A stretch of 14,751 bases of DNA from Acidimicrobiales bacterium (GTDB taxonomy: Bacteria > Actinomycetota > Acidimicrobiia > Acidimicrobiales > Poriferisodalaceae), in assembly GCA_030749275.1 (NCBI GenBank), contig JASMKJ010000396.1:1-14751 (forward strand). Reading direction: 5' to 3'. Under the pieces are notes generated by a model. That model worked only from the letters and a program-made list of their open reading frames with translations. It did not search any database and was not told the origin of the DNA. A program made the position numbers and the translations under genes. Numbering within the stretch: the first letter of the stretch is position 1; the number at the start of each line of letters is the position of its first letter. Positions 7,856 to 14,751 of the stretch are shown one piece after another.

Positions 7856-9823
7856 GTGACTGACGCATCTAAATCTCAAAGGGATCGTCCGTGGGTGATG
7901 CGCACCTATTCAGGTCACAGCACGGCCCAAGCTTCTAATGAGTTGTACCGAAGTAACCTAGCTAAGGGCCAGACCGGCCTTTCAGTGGCGTTCGACCTTC
8001 CGACCCAAACCGGGTACGACCCGGATCATCCTCTGGCCGACGGAGAGGTTGGCAAGGTGGGTGTTCCGATTTATCACCTTGGTCAAATGAACACGTTGCT
8101 TGATCAAATCCCTCTCGAGCAAATGAACACTTCGATGACCATCAACGCGACTGCTGCCTGGTTACTCGGTCTGTACATCGCGAACGCAGAAGACCAGGGA
8201 ATTGCTTCGGAGATGCTGAGGGGAACGACCCAAAACGACATCGTCAAGGAATATCTGAGTCGGGGGACCTATATTTTCCCGCCGGAAGCAAGTAAACGTC
8301 TCATCGTCGACATGGTTGCTTACTGCTCACAGCATGTGCCGTTGTGGAACCCAATCAATGTATGCAGCTACCACCTCCAAGAGGCTGGAGCGACACCAGT
8401 TCAAGAAATCGCGTATTCGTTGGCCAACGCGATCGATGTCCTCGATGCGGTTCGAGATTCCGGTCAAGTGTCTGAAGATGAATTCCCTCACGTGGTGGGG
8501 AGCATTTCCTTCTTTGTGAACTCGGGGATCAGGTTCATTGAGGAAGTATGCAAAATGAGGGCTTTCACCCAGATGTGGGACGACATCTGCGAGAGTCGCT
8601 ACAACGTCGACGACCCGAAACTTCGACGATTCCGATATGGGGTGCAGGTCAACTCGCTTGGTTTAACGGAAGCACAACCGGAAAACAACGTTCAACGAAT
8701 CATCCTCGAAGCACTGGGGGTCACGCTGTCGAAAAGGGCTCGGGCTCGTTCAATTCAATTGCCAGCTTGGAACGAAGCCCTCGGTTTGCCAAGGCCCTGG
8801 GATCAACAGTGGTCGTTGCGGATGCAGCAAGTTCTGGCTTTGGAAACTGATCTGCTCGAATACGACGACATTTTCGATGGCTCGCACGTCATCGAGGCTC
8901 GAACCGCCGAGCTCGTCGATGCTGCAAACGTCGAATTGGCCGACGTCTTGGAACTAGGTGGGGCTTTCGCCGCCATCAACGAGCTCAAGCAACGATTAGT
9001 CACGAGTCACACCGAACGTGTACGCAAAATTGAATCGGCGGAGTTAACCGTTGTCGGTGTGAACGCGTTTGAAGAAACTGCCGACTCTCAGCTTGGAGGC
9101 GCCGGGAGTTTCATGAAGGTCGATCCACAGGTCGAATCTGAAATGGTCGCGGAAATAGCATCTTGGCGGTCGTCTCGCTCTCAAGAGTCAGTGGACGTGG
9201 CTCTTCAGCAGTTGCGCGATGCCGCTGAGGGTGACGAAAACATCATGCACTCAACCATTGCGGCGGCTAGGGCCGGGGTAACCACGGGAGAGTGGACCCA
9301 AGTGCTTCGTGAGGTATTCGGCGAATATCGCGGACCTACCGGTGTTCAAGGGGTTCCAGGTGACTCTTCGGGCCTAAAGGAAGTAGCGCAACGTTCAAGC
9401 GAACTCACTGGTGGCCCTCCACGGCTGCTGGTTGCGAAGCCAGGCTTGGACGGCCATTCAAATGGGGCAGAACAGATCGCCGTTGCGGCCAAGAATGCAG
9501 GGATGGAAGTGGTCTACGAAGGCATACGTGTGACACCCGAGCACGTCGCGGCAACGGCAAGAGACGAAGATGTTGATGTCATCGGTCTATCAATTCTGTC
9601 CGGCAGCCATCTCCAATTAGTGCCGTCTGTTCTCGATGTATTAAGAGACGAAGGCGTTACAGCCCCAGTCATCGTCGGCGGAATCATTCCCGAAGAAGAT
9701 CGAAGTGGGTTAATTGAAGCCGGAGTGTCTCGCGTCTATACACCGAAGGATTACGAGCTGACTCAAATAATGCACGACGTGGTCGATTTGGTTCAAGAAG
9801 AACGCCAGAAACGGAATGGTTGA
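7856..9823 (+). CDS. meaA: B12-dependent acyl-CoA mutase, MeaA / ethylmalonyl-CoA mutase type
   Basis: A 655-residue adenosylcobalamin-dependent mutase of the methylmalonyl-CoA mutase superfamily with both domains in one chain. The TIM-barrel catalytic domain covers about 1-490 and includes FDLPTQTGYDPDH (46-58), MTINATA (94-100), GTTQNDIVKEYLSRGT (123-138), NPINVCSYHLQEAGATPVQE (165-184, with the active-site His as H173) and QPENNVQRI (274-282). The C-terminal B12 domain has DGHSNG (D532, H534, G537: the cobalt-binding DxHxxG), LSILSGSH (578-585) and VGGIIP (607-612). The pattern is that of MeaA from Streptomyces and of ethylmalonyl-CoA mutase (Ecm), not canonical methylmalonyl-CoA mutase: canonical enzymes have a GYHMQEAGA-type segment and differ in length and architecture. 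Ecm converts (2R)-ethylmalonyl-CoA to (2S)-methylsuccinyl-CoA in the ethylmalonyl-CoA pathway for acetyl-CoA assimilation. The GTG start has GAGGAG 5 bases upstream. The usual neighbour, crotonyl-CoA carboxylase/reductase, is not in the window. I am sure of the family, less sure of the substrate. Confidence 0.9.
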   Translation: MTDASKSQRDRPWVMRTYSGHSTAQASNELYRSNLAKGQTGLSVAFDLPTQTGYDPDHPLADGEVGKVGVPIYHLGQMNTLLDQIPLEQMNTSMTINATAAWLLGLYIANAEDQGIASEMLRGTTQNDIVKEYLSRGTYIFPPEASKRLIVDMVAYCSQHVPLWNPINVCSYHLQEAGATPVQEIAYSLANAIDVLDAVRDSGQVSEDEFPHVVGSISFFVNSGIRFIEEVCKMRAFTQMWDDICESRYNVDDPKLRRFRYGVQVNSLGLTEAQPENNVQRIILEALGVTLSKRARARSIQLPAWNEALGLPRPWDQQWSLRMQQVLALETDLLEYDDIFDGSHVIEARTAELVDAANVELADVLELGGAFAAINELKQRLVTSHTERVRKIESAELTVVGVNAFEETADSQLGGAGSFMKVDPQVESEMVAEIASWRSSRSQESVDVALQQLRDAAEGDENIMHSTIAAARAGVTTGEWTQVLREVFGEYRGPTGVQGVPGDSSGLKEVAQRSSELTGGPPRLLVAKPGLDGHSNGAEQIAVAAKNAGMEVVYEGIRVTPEHVAATARDEDVDVIGLSILSGSHLQLVPSVLDVLRDEGVTAPVIVGGIIPEEDRSGLIEAGVSRVYTPKDYELTQIMHDVVDLVQEERQKRNG

Positions 9824-9829
9824 TCCGAC

Positions 9830-10963
9830 CTAGGGGTCGCTTAACCACTGGGACTCCGCGTCCGGGATGCTTTGATTGTCAGCCCCTAGATCACGACCTG
9901 TCCATCGAACCTCACCCGGTGTTCGTGATAGTTGAGCAATGAGGGCTTGCATCACAAGACCATCAACTTCAACCAGTGAGCCTCTTTCAACTACGTGCGG
10001 GTCCCCCGAGATTTCTCCGACATTGAGAACCGGCGCTGCCGCGGCTTCCGCCGCTTCAAAACTTTCCAAGGCTTCAGCGGTAGTGCGTTGCTTAACCCAC
10101 TCAGCCATCAGATTGTCTACTTCGTCTCGATGAGCGATTCGTCCGTCGAAGGTTTGAAATCGTTCGTCGTCAGCTACGCCGATAAGTTCCATGACCCGTT
10201 GAGCAACCGAGTCACTCGAGGTGCTCACTGCAATCCAGCCCCCATCAGCAGCTTGGTACGTGCCGCGGGGCACGCTGTATGCAATGCCGGACCCCAGTCG
10301 CGGCTGCAAATACCCTTCGGTGTGCCAAGCCGAGATCAGTGGCCCCAATACTTGCAGCATCGTTTCCAAAAGGTTCACGTCAACGGTCTGACCCCCACCG
10401 GCATGCACAGCAACCATCGTTGCGAACGCCGCTGCTAAACCGGTGAGTTCGTCTGTCAAAGCGATCGGTGGCAGCAAAGGAGCACCGTCGGCCTCCCCAT
10501 TCATCGACGCGAACCCACTCATGGCTTCCGCCAACGTCGCGAAACCCGCGCGGTCACGGTAGGGGCCACTTTGCCCAAAGCCGGTCACCCGTGTGATCGT
10601 CAACCTCGGGTTTGCTTCAAAGAGTTCGTTGGGAACCAGCCCGAGGGCTTCAAGCTTGCCTGGTCTGAGATTTTCGACGAGAACATCAGCGACGCTAAGC
10701 ATTCGTTTCATCGTTGCTAGGTCTTCAGCGCTTCGCAGATCCAACGTGATGGCACGCTTCCCCCGGTTCGCAAGCTTCCACCAAAGCGTTGCGCCGTCTG
10801 TGTCACGCCATCCGATGTTGCGAGCGGTGTCTCCTGATGGGCGTTCTACTTTCACAACATCTGCACCAAAGTCAGCCAAGTAACGTCCGCAGTGAGGACC
10901 CGCGAATACCGTCGATAAATCAATAACCTTCAGGTCGACGAGCGGGAGATCGCTGTTGTTCAC
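9830..10963 (-). CDS. CaiB/BaiF-family (class III) CoA-transferase
   Basis: A 377-residue class III CoA-transferase, moving CoA between carboxylic acids in the cytoplasm. Family hallmarks are VIDLSTVFAGPHCGRYLADFGADVVKVERP (13-42), NRGKRAITLDL (66-76), VLVENLRPGKLEALGL (94-109), VTGFGQSGPY (126-135), and D171 in ALTDELTGLAAA, which matches the catalytic Asp that forms the acyl-anhydride intermediate in formyl-CoA transferase. The length is a little below that of typical members (~400), but both ends look intact. The GTG start is supported by AGGA 7 bases upstream. It converges on the mutase gene with 6 bases between the stops and diverges from the carotenoid oxygenase. Known members act on carnitine, bile acid, formyl/oxalate, mesaconyl, succinyl-malate and 2-methylacyl substrates; the substrate here is not determinable, and the mutase next door is only weak circumstantial evidence. 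Confidence 0.92.
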   Translation of the reverse strand: MNNSDLPLVDLKVIDLSTVFAGPHCGRYLADFGADVVKVERPSGDTARNIGWRDTDGATLWWKLANRGKRAITLDLRSAEDLATMKRMLSVADVLVENLRPGKLEALGLVPNELFEANPRLTITRVTGFGQSGPYRDRAGFATLAEAMSGFASMNGEADGAPLLPPIALTDELTGLAAAFATMVAVHAGGGQTVDVNLLETMLQVLGPLISAWHTEGYLQPRLGSGIAYSVPRGTYQAADGGWIAVSTSSDSVAQRVMELIGVADDERFQTFDGRIAHRDEVDNLMAEWVKQRTTAEALESFEAAEAAAAPVLNVGEISGDPHVVERGSLVEVDGLVMQALIAQLSRTPGEVRWTGRDLGADNQSIPDAESQWLSDP

Positions 10964-11045
10964 ATGAAGATCCTGCCACGATCAGGAGAAGTTCACCCAG
11001 TGTGGGACTATGAATGGATCTCTCCTTTAACGCGAAGGCATCTCT

Positions 11046-12392
11046 ATGACCGTTTCAAGCACGATTCCGTTTCACCTTCGAGGCAACTACGCGCCCGTTG
11101 AAGACGAAATCAGTTCCGGCGAACTCGAGATCCGAGGATCGATACCTAGCGAACTCAACGGCCGCTACTTTCGCAACGGGGCAAATCCGATAACGGGCGA
11201 GTCGGCGCATTGGTTTCTCGGAGACGGAATGATCCACGGTGTCAGGCTGCGCGAAGGCAAAGCAGAGTGGTACCGGAATCGTTGGGTGAAAACACCGTTC
11301 TACGAGAACCCGACGAAACCGGTAATCGATCTCGAGAACCTTGACTTCAATAGTGAAAATTCCAAGGCCAACACTCACGTCGTGTATCACGCCGGCCGCA
11401 TCTTGTGTTTAGAAGAAGGCCATGTCCCGTGGGAAATCTCTGACGAACTAGAGACTTTGGGCCCGTGTTCTTTTGATGGTCGCCTTGACGGCTCGTTCAC
11501 AGCTCACCCGAAGATCTGCCCGATAACCGGAGAGATGTTGGCCTTCGGGTACAACTGGCAATCTCCCTACCTAACTTTCCTGGGCATCTCTGAAGCGGGC
11601 GAATTGGTCCAACAACAGGACATCGAAATACCGGCGCCGGTGATGATGCACGATTTCAACATCACAGCCAAACGGGTTGTTTTTATGGATTTGCCCGTTG
11701 TATTCGATTTCGATATCGCTCTCGCTGGCGGCATGCCTTTTTCATTTCGAAGAGACAACGGAGCTCGGCTCGGAGTAATGAACCGCGACGACGAAAACGG
11801 TGAGGTTCAATGGTTGGAAATCGACCCCTGTTACGTGTTCCATCCACTGAACAGCTACGACATCGGGGACAGGGTGATCGTTGATGTGGCCCGATACCCG
11901 AGTATGTGGGAAGAGGGAAGCGGACAATTCACCACGACAGCAGAGTTGTGGCGTTGGGATATAGATACTGTTTCGGGTCACGTAAGTGAAACCCAGCTTG
12001 ATGATCGTCCAATTGAGTTCGGTCGCGTAGCCGACAGTCGAGTTGGGCTTGACTACGAGTTTGGATACGCGGTAAGTCTCGATCTCTCAGAGAAGAACGC
12101 CGAATCTGATGGCGGAAGGTTGGTCAAATACAGTCTTGAAGAAGGCCAGTCTGAAATTTGGGAGTTCGGTGAAGGCAACGACCCCGGAGAGTTCGTTTTC
12201 GTCGAGCGGCCGAACGCCGAAGCAGAAGATGACGGATGGCTTCTCGGCTACGTCTACAACAGGATTGAAGATAAGAGCGCCTTGGTGGTGCTTGATGCTT
12301 CCTCACCTGGGGGGGATCCCTTAGCGGAAGTGTTGCTCCCCCGGCGCGTTCCTTTTGGCTTTCATGGGTCATGGATCTGGGATGACCGGTGA
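11046..12392 (+). CDS. Carotenoid cleavage oxygenase family protein
   Basis: A 448-residue non-haem iron oxygenase of the carotenoid oxygenase / lignostilbene dioxygenase family. The four iron-binding histidines are all in recognisable places: H154 in FTAHPKICP, H202 in MMHDFNIT, H266 in VFHPLNSYD and H440 in PFGFHGSW. The N-terminal RNGANP (43-48) and FLGDGMIHGV (57-66) are also classic. It should cleave a double bond of a carotenoid, apocarotenoid or stilbene-like compound with oxygen. The ATG is supported by GAAGG at 11034-11038, 7 bases upstream. The gene stands alone between two minus-strand genes; no carotenoid synthesis or rhodopsin gene is in the window. It is complete, with no sign of decay. 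Substrate and cleavage site cannot be told from the sequence by eye. Confidence 0.94.
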   Translation: MTVSSTIPFHLRGNYAPVEDEISSGELEIRGSIPSELNGRYFRNGANPITGESAHWFLGDGMIHGVRLREGKAEWYRNRWVKTPFYENPTKPVIDLENLDFNSENSKANTHVVYHAGRILCLEEGHVPWEISDELETLGPCSFDGRLDGSFTAHPKICPITGEMLAFGYNWQSPYLTFLGISEAGELVQQQDIEIPAPVMMHDFNITAKRVVFMDLPVVFDFDIALAGGMPFSFRRDNGARLGVMNRDDENGEVQWLEIDPCYVFHPLNSYDIGDRVIVDVARYPSMWEEGSGQFTTTAELWRWDIDTVSGHVSETQLDDRPIEFGRVADSRVGLDYEFGYAVSLDLSEKNAESDGGRLVKYSLEEGQSEIWEFGEGNDPGEFVFVERPNAEAEDDGWLLGYVYNRIEDKSALVVLDASSPGGDPLAEVLLPRRVPFGFHGSWIWDDR

Positions 12393-12397
12393 ATCAA

Positions 12398-12423
12398 CCG
12401 TCAATGACTTTCAACTGTGACGG
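12398..12423. terminator. Weak stem-loop between convergent genes
   Basis: CCGTCA (12398-12403) pairs with TGACGG (12418-12423) across a 14-base loop, in the 36-base gap between the stops of the carotenoid oxygenase and the carboxylase epsilon gene. There is no T-run on either side, so it would be at best a weak bidirectional terminator. Confidence 0.2.
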
Positions 12424-12428
12424 ACTGA

Positions 12429-12617
12429 TCAATAAGATCTGTGCGACCAACTAGTTGTTTCGTTCCACCAACGCCCACTAAATCTCCAATTGGACCTCGA
12501 CGGGTCATCATTCAACGACATTGGTTGTGGCCACAGCACTTCGAGGGCTGCAGCGAGCGCCGCTGCTTCTTCGTCGGTGGGAGTCGGTCGAATTGTGCCT
12601 ACGATCGGGAAACTCAC
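12429..12617 (-). CDS. Acyl-CoA carboxylase epsilon subunit
   Basis: A 62-residue protein resembling the small epsilon subunit of actinobacterial acyl-CoA carboxylases: a short N-terminal strand ([12 protein letters not shown]), a Glu/Ala-rich helix ([15 protein letters not shown], 15-29), a variable linker, and a C-terminal WRFSGRWW segment (44-51) like the conserved W-R-x-S-x-R end of the family. In characterised enzymes (for example Streptomyces ACC/PCC and mycobacterial AccE5) this subunit binds the alpha-beta complex and raises or enables activity. The start is a GTG that overlaps the stop of the beta-subunit gene as GTGA (12617 to 12614), a strong sign of translational coupling and equimolar production. 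It is short even for this family. The ORF is easily missed because of its size and GTG start. Confidence 0.82.
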   Translation of the reverse strand: MSFPIVGTIRPTPTDEEAAALAAALEVLWPQPMSLNDDPSRSNWRFSGRWWNETTSWSHRSY

Positions 12618-14170
12618 AGCGGAACGTTCCCGTGTTTCCGTTTTGGTAGTTCCTCTCGCTTACTTTCGATCATGCGGAAGGCTGCGACAACTTTTTGTCG
12701 CGTCTCCCCAGGATCTATCACAGCGTCCACGATTCCACGTTCAGCGGCGACGTAAGGGTTCGCGTACTTTTCGGTGTAGTCATCAACAAGTTCCGCTTTG
12801 CGTGCGTCAGGGTCAGCGGCTTGCTGTAACTCCCGTCGATTGAGAATTTCCACTGCCCCTTGTGGACCCATGACCGCGAGTTCGGCGGTTGGCCATGCAA
12901 ACGATACGTCGCAGCCAACAGATTTGGAGTCCATTACCACGTATGCGCCGCCGTATGCTTTGCGGGTTATGACCTGCACACGCGGAACGGTGGCTTCGCA
13001 ATAGGCATACAAAAGCTTTGCTCCGTGGCGGATTATTCCACCATGTTCTTGGTCGACTCCGGGCAAGAAACCTGGGACATCAACGAAAGTCAGCAATGGC
13101 AGATTGAAGGCGTCACAGAAACGAACGAATCGAGCAGCCTTCTCAGAGGACTCGATATCAAGTACGCCGGCCATCACCATGGGCTGGTTACCAACGATGC
13201 CGACTGATCGACCGTCTACCCGACCAAAACCACACACGATCGACCCAGCCCAGCCAGCGTGATATTCGAGGAATTCATGGTCATCGACCACCTCGGCTAT
13301 GACCGCCTTCATGTCATAGGGAACGTTCGCGCTATCAGGCAGGATTTCTCGCAGTTCAGGACAGTCGCGATCAGGGTCGTCCCCGTCGATGAGAGTCGGA
13401 GCGGTGTCTAGGTTGTTGGATGGGAGGAACGAGAGCAGATATTTCACGTCATCGAGAACACTTTGCTCATCTGCGCCAACAAATGATGCGACACCGGACT
13501 TCGTACTGTGCGAGCCAGCGCCGCCAAGCTCTTCTAGGGTTACTTCTTCTCCGGTAACGGTCTTGACGACATCGGGGCCGGTAATGAACATGTGGCTACT
13601 GTCGCGGACCATGAATATGAAGTCGGTCATGGCCGGTGAGTAGACCGCTCCGCCGGCGCAGGGACCCAGAATCACACTGATTTGGGGAATGACGCCCGAC
13701 GCTTGCACATTGCGTCGGAAGATCCCGCCATAACCCGCTAGCGAAACGACTCCCTCCTGGATGCGTGCTCCTGCTCCGTCGTTAAGTCCGATCATCGGAG
13801 CGCCCACTGATTCAGCTAGATCCATGATCTTGTGCATTTTCTCGGCGAACACTTCCCCGAGGGCTCCGCCGAACACTGTGAAATCCTGACTCGCTACAAA
13901 TACTTTCCGTCCATCTATGGTGCCCCATCCCGTGATGATGCCATCGGTGTAGGGGCGTTCATCAAGACCAACGTCGTGCGCTCTGTGGCGGGCCAACATG
14001 TCGAGCTCATGGAAGGAGTCCTCATCAAGGAGGTACTCGATGCGTTCGCGCGCGAGCATCTTTCCTTTTTCGTGCTGGCGAGCGACGGCTCGTTCTGTGC
14101 CCGCGTTTAGGGCCGCCTGGCGACGTTCTTCGAGATCATTCAATCGTTCGGACATGCTGGGGTTTGCCAC
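12614..14170 (-). CDS. Acyl-CoA carboxylase carboxyltransferase (beta) subunit
   Basis: A 518-residue, full-length carboxyltransferase beta subunit. It moves CO2 from carboxybiotin to an acyl-CoA such as acetyl- or propionyl-CoA, giving a (methyl)malonyl-CoA; it works with a biotinylated alpha subunit not encoded here. Features are the N-terminal [19 protein letters not shown] (31-49), the N-domain oxyanion region [17 protein letters not shown] (133-149), [14 protein letters not shown] (171-184), the C-domain VDVPGFLPG (363-371) and [11 protein letters not shown] (403-413), and [18 protein letters not shown] (426-443). Position 411 is Val where propionyl-CoA carboxylases usually have Asp. The GTG start at 14170 has only a distant GGAGG (about 15 bases upstream); an ATG at codon 6 (14155) is an alternative. 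It lies downstream of the VOC gene (99-base gap) and overlaps the epsilon gene by 4 bases. Confidence 0.93.
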   Translation of the reverse strand: MANPSMSERLNDLEERRQAALNAGTERAVARQHEKGKMLARERIEYLLDEDSFHELDMLARHRAHDVGLDERPYTDGIITGWGTIDGRKVFVASQDFTVFGGALGEVFAEKMHKIMDLAESVGAPMIGLNDGAGARIQEGVVSLAGYGGIFRRNVQASGVIPQISVILGPCAGGAVYSPAMTDFIFMVRDSSHMFITGPDVVKTVTGEEVTLEELGGAGSHSTKSGVASFVGADEQSVLDDVKYLLSFLPSNNLDTAPTLIDGDDPDRDCPELREILPDSANVPYDMKAVIAEVVDDHEFLEYHAGWAGSIVCGFGRVDGRSVGIVGNQPMVMAGVLDIESSEKAARFVRFCDAFNLPLLTFVDVPGFLPGVDQEHGGIIRHGAKLLYAYCEATVPRVQVITRKAYGGAYVVMDSKSVGCDVSFAWPTAELAVMGPQGAVEILNRRELQQAADPDARKAELVDDYTEKYANPYVAAERGIVDAVIDPGETRQKVVAAFRMIESKREELPKRKHGNVPL

Positions 14171-14231
14171 AACATCTGAGCGTAGCCTCCAACTGCTGCC
14201 CGACCCATGTCACTATGACGGGAGTGTGTAA

Positions 14232-14266
14232 CAGGTGGATCTGGATGCCTTCAGGCGATACACCTG
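14232..14266. repeat. Nested inverted repeats between the VOC and carboxylase genes
   Basis: CAGGTG (14232-14237) pairs with CACCTG (14261-14266), and inside lies GCCTTCAGGC (14247-14256), itself a 4-bp stem with a 2-base loop. The structure sits just past the stop of the VOC gene and upstream of the carboxylase gene, both on the minus strand. It lacks a T-run, so it may be a partial terminator, a processing site or an operator for the carboxylase; chance is also possible. Confidence 0.3.
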
Positions 14267-14269
14267 GCT

Positions 14270-14629
14270 TTAAGCTGGTTGATTGAGTTCAATCATGTTG
14301 CCCGACGGATCGAAGAAGAACGTCTGACGTGCAGTTGTTCCGGGAAGCGCCTTGGGGTCCTTAATTTCGACACCCTTTTCGCGCAGTTCCGTCACTGTCG
14401 CTTCAATGTCGTCTACCCGAAATGCCCAATGTTGGCCTTTGGGCGGCTGCCAGCCTTCGACTTCTATGAGATGGACTTCGCCGCCGCCCGGGGTTTGCAA
14501 CCACCGGCCGTTGAATGGAAAGTCAGGGCGTTCAAGGGTCTTCATGCCAAGCACCTCGGTGTAGAACGGTGCGGTGGCTTCAACGTCAGCGCAATTGATC
14601 GATACATGATGAACCGGTCCGAGTTCCAT
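14270..14629 (-). CDS. VOC-superfamily (glyoxalase-fold) protein
   Basis: A 119-residue single-domain vicinal-oxygen-chelate protein with two beta-alpha-beta-beta-beta units. The first starts with VHHVSINCADVEATAPFYTEVLG (6-28) and ends with VHLIEVEG (52-59); the second starts with HWAFRVDDIEATVTELREKG (67-86) and ends with FFFDPSGNMIELNQ (104-117). Likely metal ligands are H8, a residue of HLIE (53-56), H67 and E114, the usual four-point pattern. The family includes glyoxalase I, extradiol dioxygenases, fosfomycin resistance proteins and methylmalonyl-CoA epimerase. Its place upstream of an acyl-CoA carboxylase beta gene makes an epimerase role tempting, but it is shorter than known epimerases and lacks their HHVA-type second half, so I leave the function open. 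The ATG has AGGA about 7 bases upstream. Confidence 0.85.
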   Translation of the reverse strand: MELGPVHHVSINCADVEATAPFYTEVLGMKTLERPDFPFNGRWLQTPGGGEVHLIEVEGWQPPKGQHWAFRVDDIEATVTELREKGVEIKDPKALPGTTARQTFFFDPSGNMIELNQPA

Positions 14630-14751
14630 GGCTTCATCCTAGGTCCGATTGGTGATCATCTTCTGGGTTCGCGACAAAAGCCCGTCCAGACGGTTTTCTG
14701 AACAAAAACTCTCAAAATCTGAGGTGGGAGCCGACCATTGCAGCGCGTCAA
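14630..14751. other. Right-end 122 bases without a recognised gene
   Basis: This stretch holds the leader of the VOC gene (AGGA upstream of its ATG) and is probably intergenic to a further gene beyond the window. A plus-strand start with a GAGGTGGG purine run near 14722-14729 is possible, but too few codons remain to judge. No RNA gene or terminator was seen. Confidence 0.4.

Noticed and set aside
10964..11045. TATGAAT at 11009-11015 as the -10 of the carotenoid oxygenase gene
   Set aside because: A plausible -10 alone, but no -35 at the right distance; too common a string to report as a feature.
12441..12843. Two plus-strand ORFs of about 100 codons across the epsilon/beta carboxylase junction
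   Set aside because: They are antisense to two supported, translationally coupled genes and show Ser/Arg-rich, low-quality protein sequence.
14270..14629. Methylmalonyl-/ethylmalonyl-CoA epimerase
   Set aside because: Same superfamily and a suggestive neighbour, but it is only 119 residues long and lacks the epimerase-type HHVA second half. Kept as a general VOC protein.

Overview
The window is a compact, gene-dense bacterial chromosome segment of moderate GC (just over half by eye) with 15 protein-coding genes on both strands. No rRNA, tRNA, CRISPR array, insertion sequence or phage gene was recognised, and no gene-free stretch reaches 300 bases. The organism is probably an actinobacterium. 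The strongest sign is a small acyl-CoA carboxylase epsilon subunit, a lineage-typical protein, translationally coupled to a carboxyltransferase beta subunit. Others are an aspartate kinase starting with GTG and the N-terminus MALVVQKFGGTSV, a peptidoglycan-binding efflux-adaptor-like protein of actinobacterial type, and a MeaA-type mutase closely resembling Streptomyces MeaA as I recall it. The mix of PhyH oxygenase, CoA-ligase, CaiB/BaiF transferase and carotenoid oxygenase suits an environmental, possibly marine, member of Acidimicrobiia; that narrower placement is inference.

Layout, left to right. (1) Bases 1-1773, + strand: the C-terminal part of an acyl-CoA synthetase, overlapping by ATGA an MDR-family oxidoreductase that lacks the zinc ligands. 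(2) 1781-3380, - strand: a membrane-anchored peptidoglycan-binding/adaptor-like protein followed by a PhyH-type Fe(II)/2-oxoglutarate oxygenase. (3) 3513-3812, + strand: a MazG-like nucleotide pyrophosphohydrolase with a C-terminal cysteine cluster; its stop overlaps the stop of the next gene. (4) 3809-6105, - strand: lysC then asd, the first two steps of the aspartate family pathway (Lys, Thr, Met, diaminopimelate). (5) 6237-9823, + strand: membrane-anchored cyclophilin, Leu/Phe-tRNA-protein transferase (aat), and a B12-dependent MeaA/ethylmalonyl-CoA-mutase-type enzyme. (6) 9830-10963, - strand: CaiB/BaiF CoA-transferase. (7) 11046-12392, + strand: carotenoid oxygenase. (8) 12429-14629, - strand: VOC/glyoxalase-fold protein, acyl-CoA carboxylase beta subunit, and epsilon subunit.

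The shared theme of the outer parts is acyl-CoA chemistry: activation, reduction, carbon-skeleton mutation, CoA transfer and carboxylation. The MeaA-type mutase implies an ethylmalonyl-CoA-type route somewhere in the genome, but crotonyl-CoA carboxylase/reductase, the small-subunit mutase and a biotin carboxylase alpha subunit are not here. The central part is housekeeping.

I found no clearly novel multi-gene system. The most useful second looks are an internal, in-frame ATG with a strong Shine-Dalgarno sequence inside lysC (a predicted separate regulatory subunit), the valine at the acyl-CoA specificity position of the carboxylase beta subunit, a C-terminally short orphan adaptor-like protein, an unusual catalytic-domain segment in LysC, and two perfect inverted repeats directly in front of start codons.
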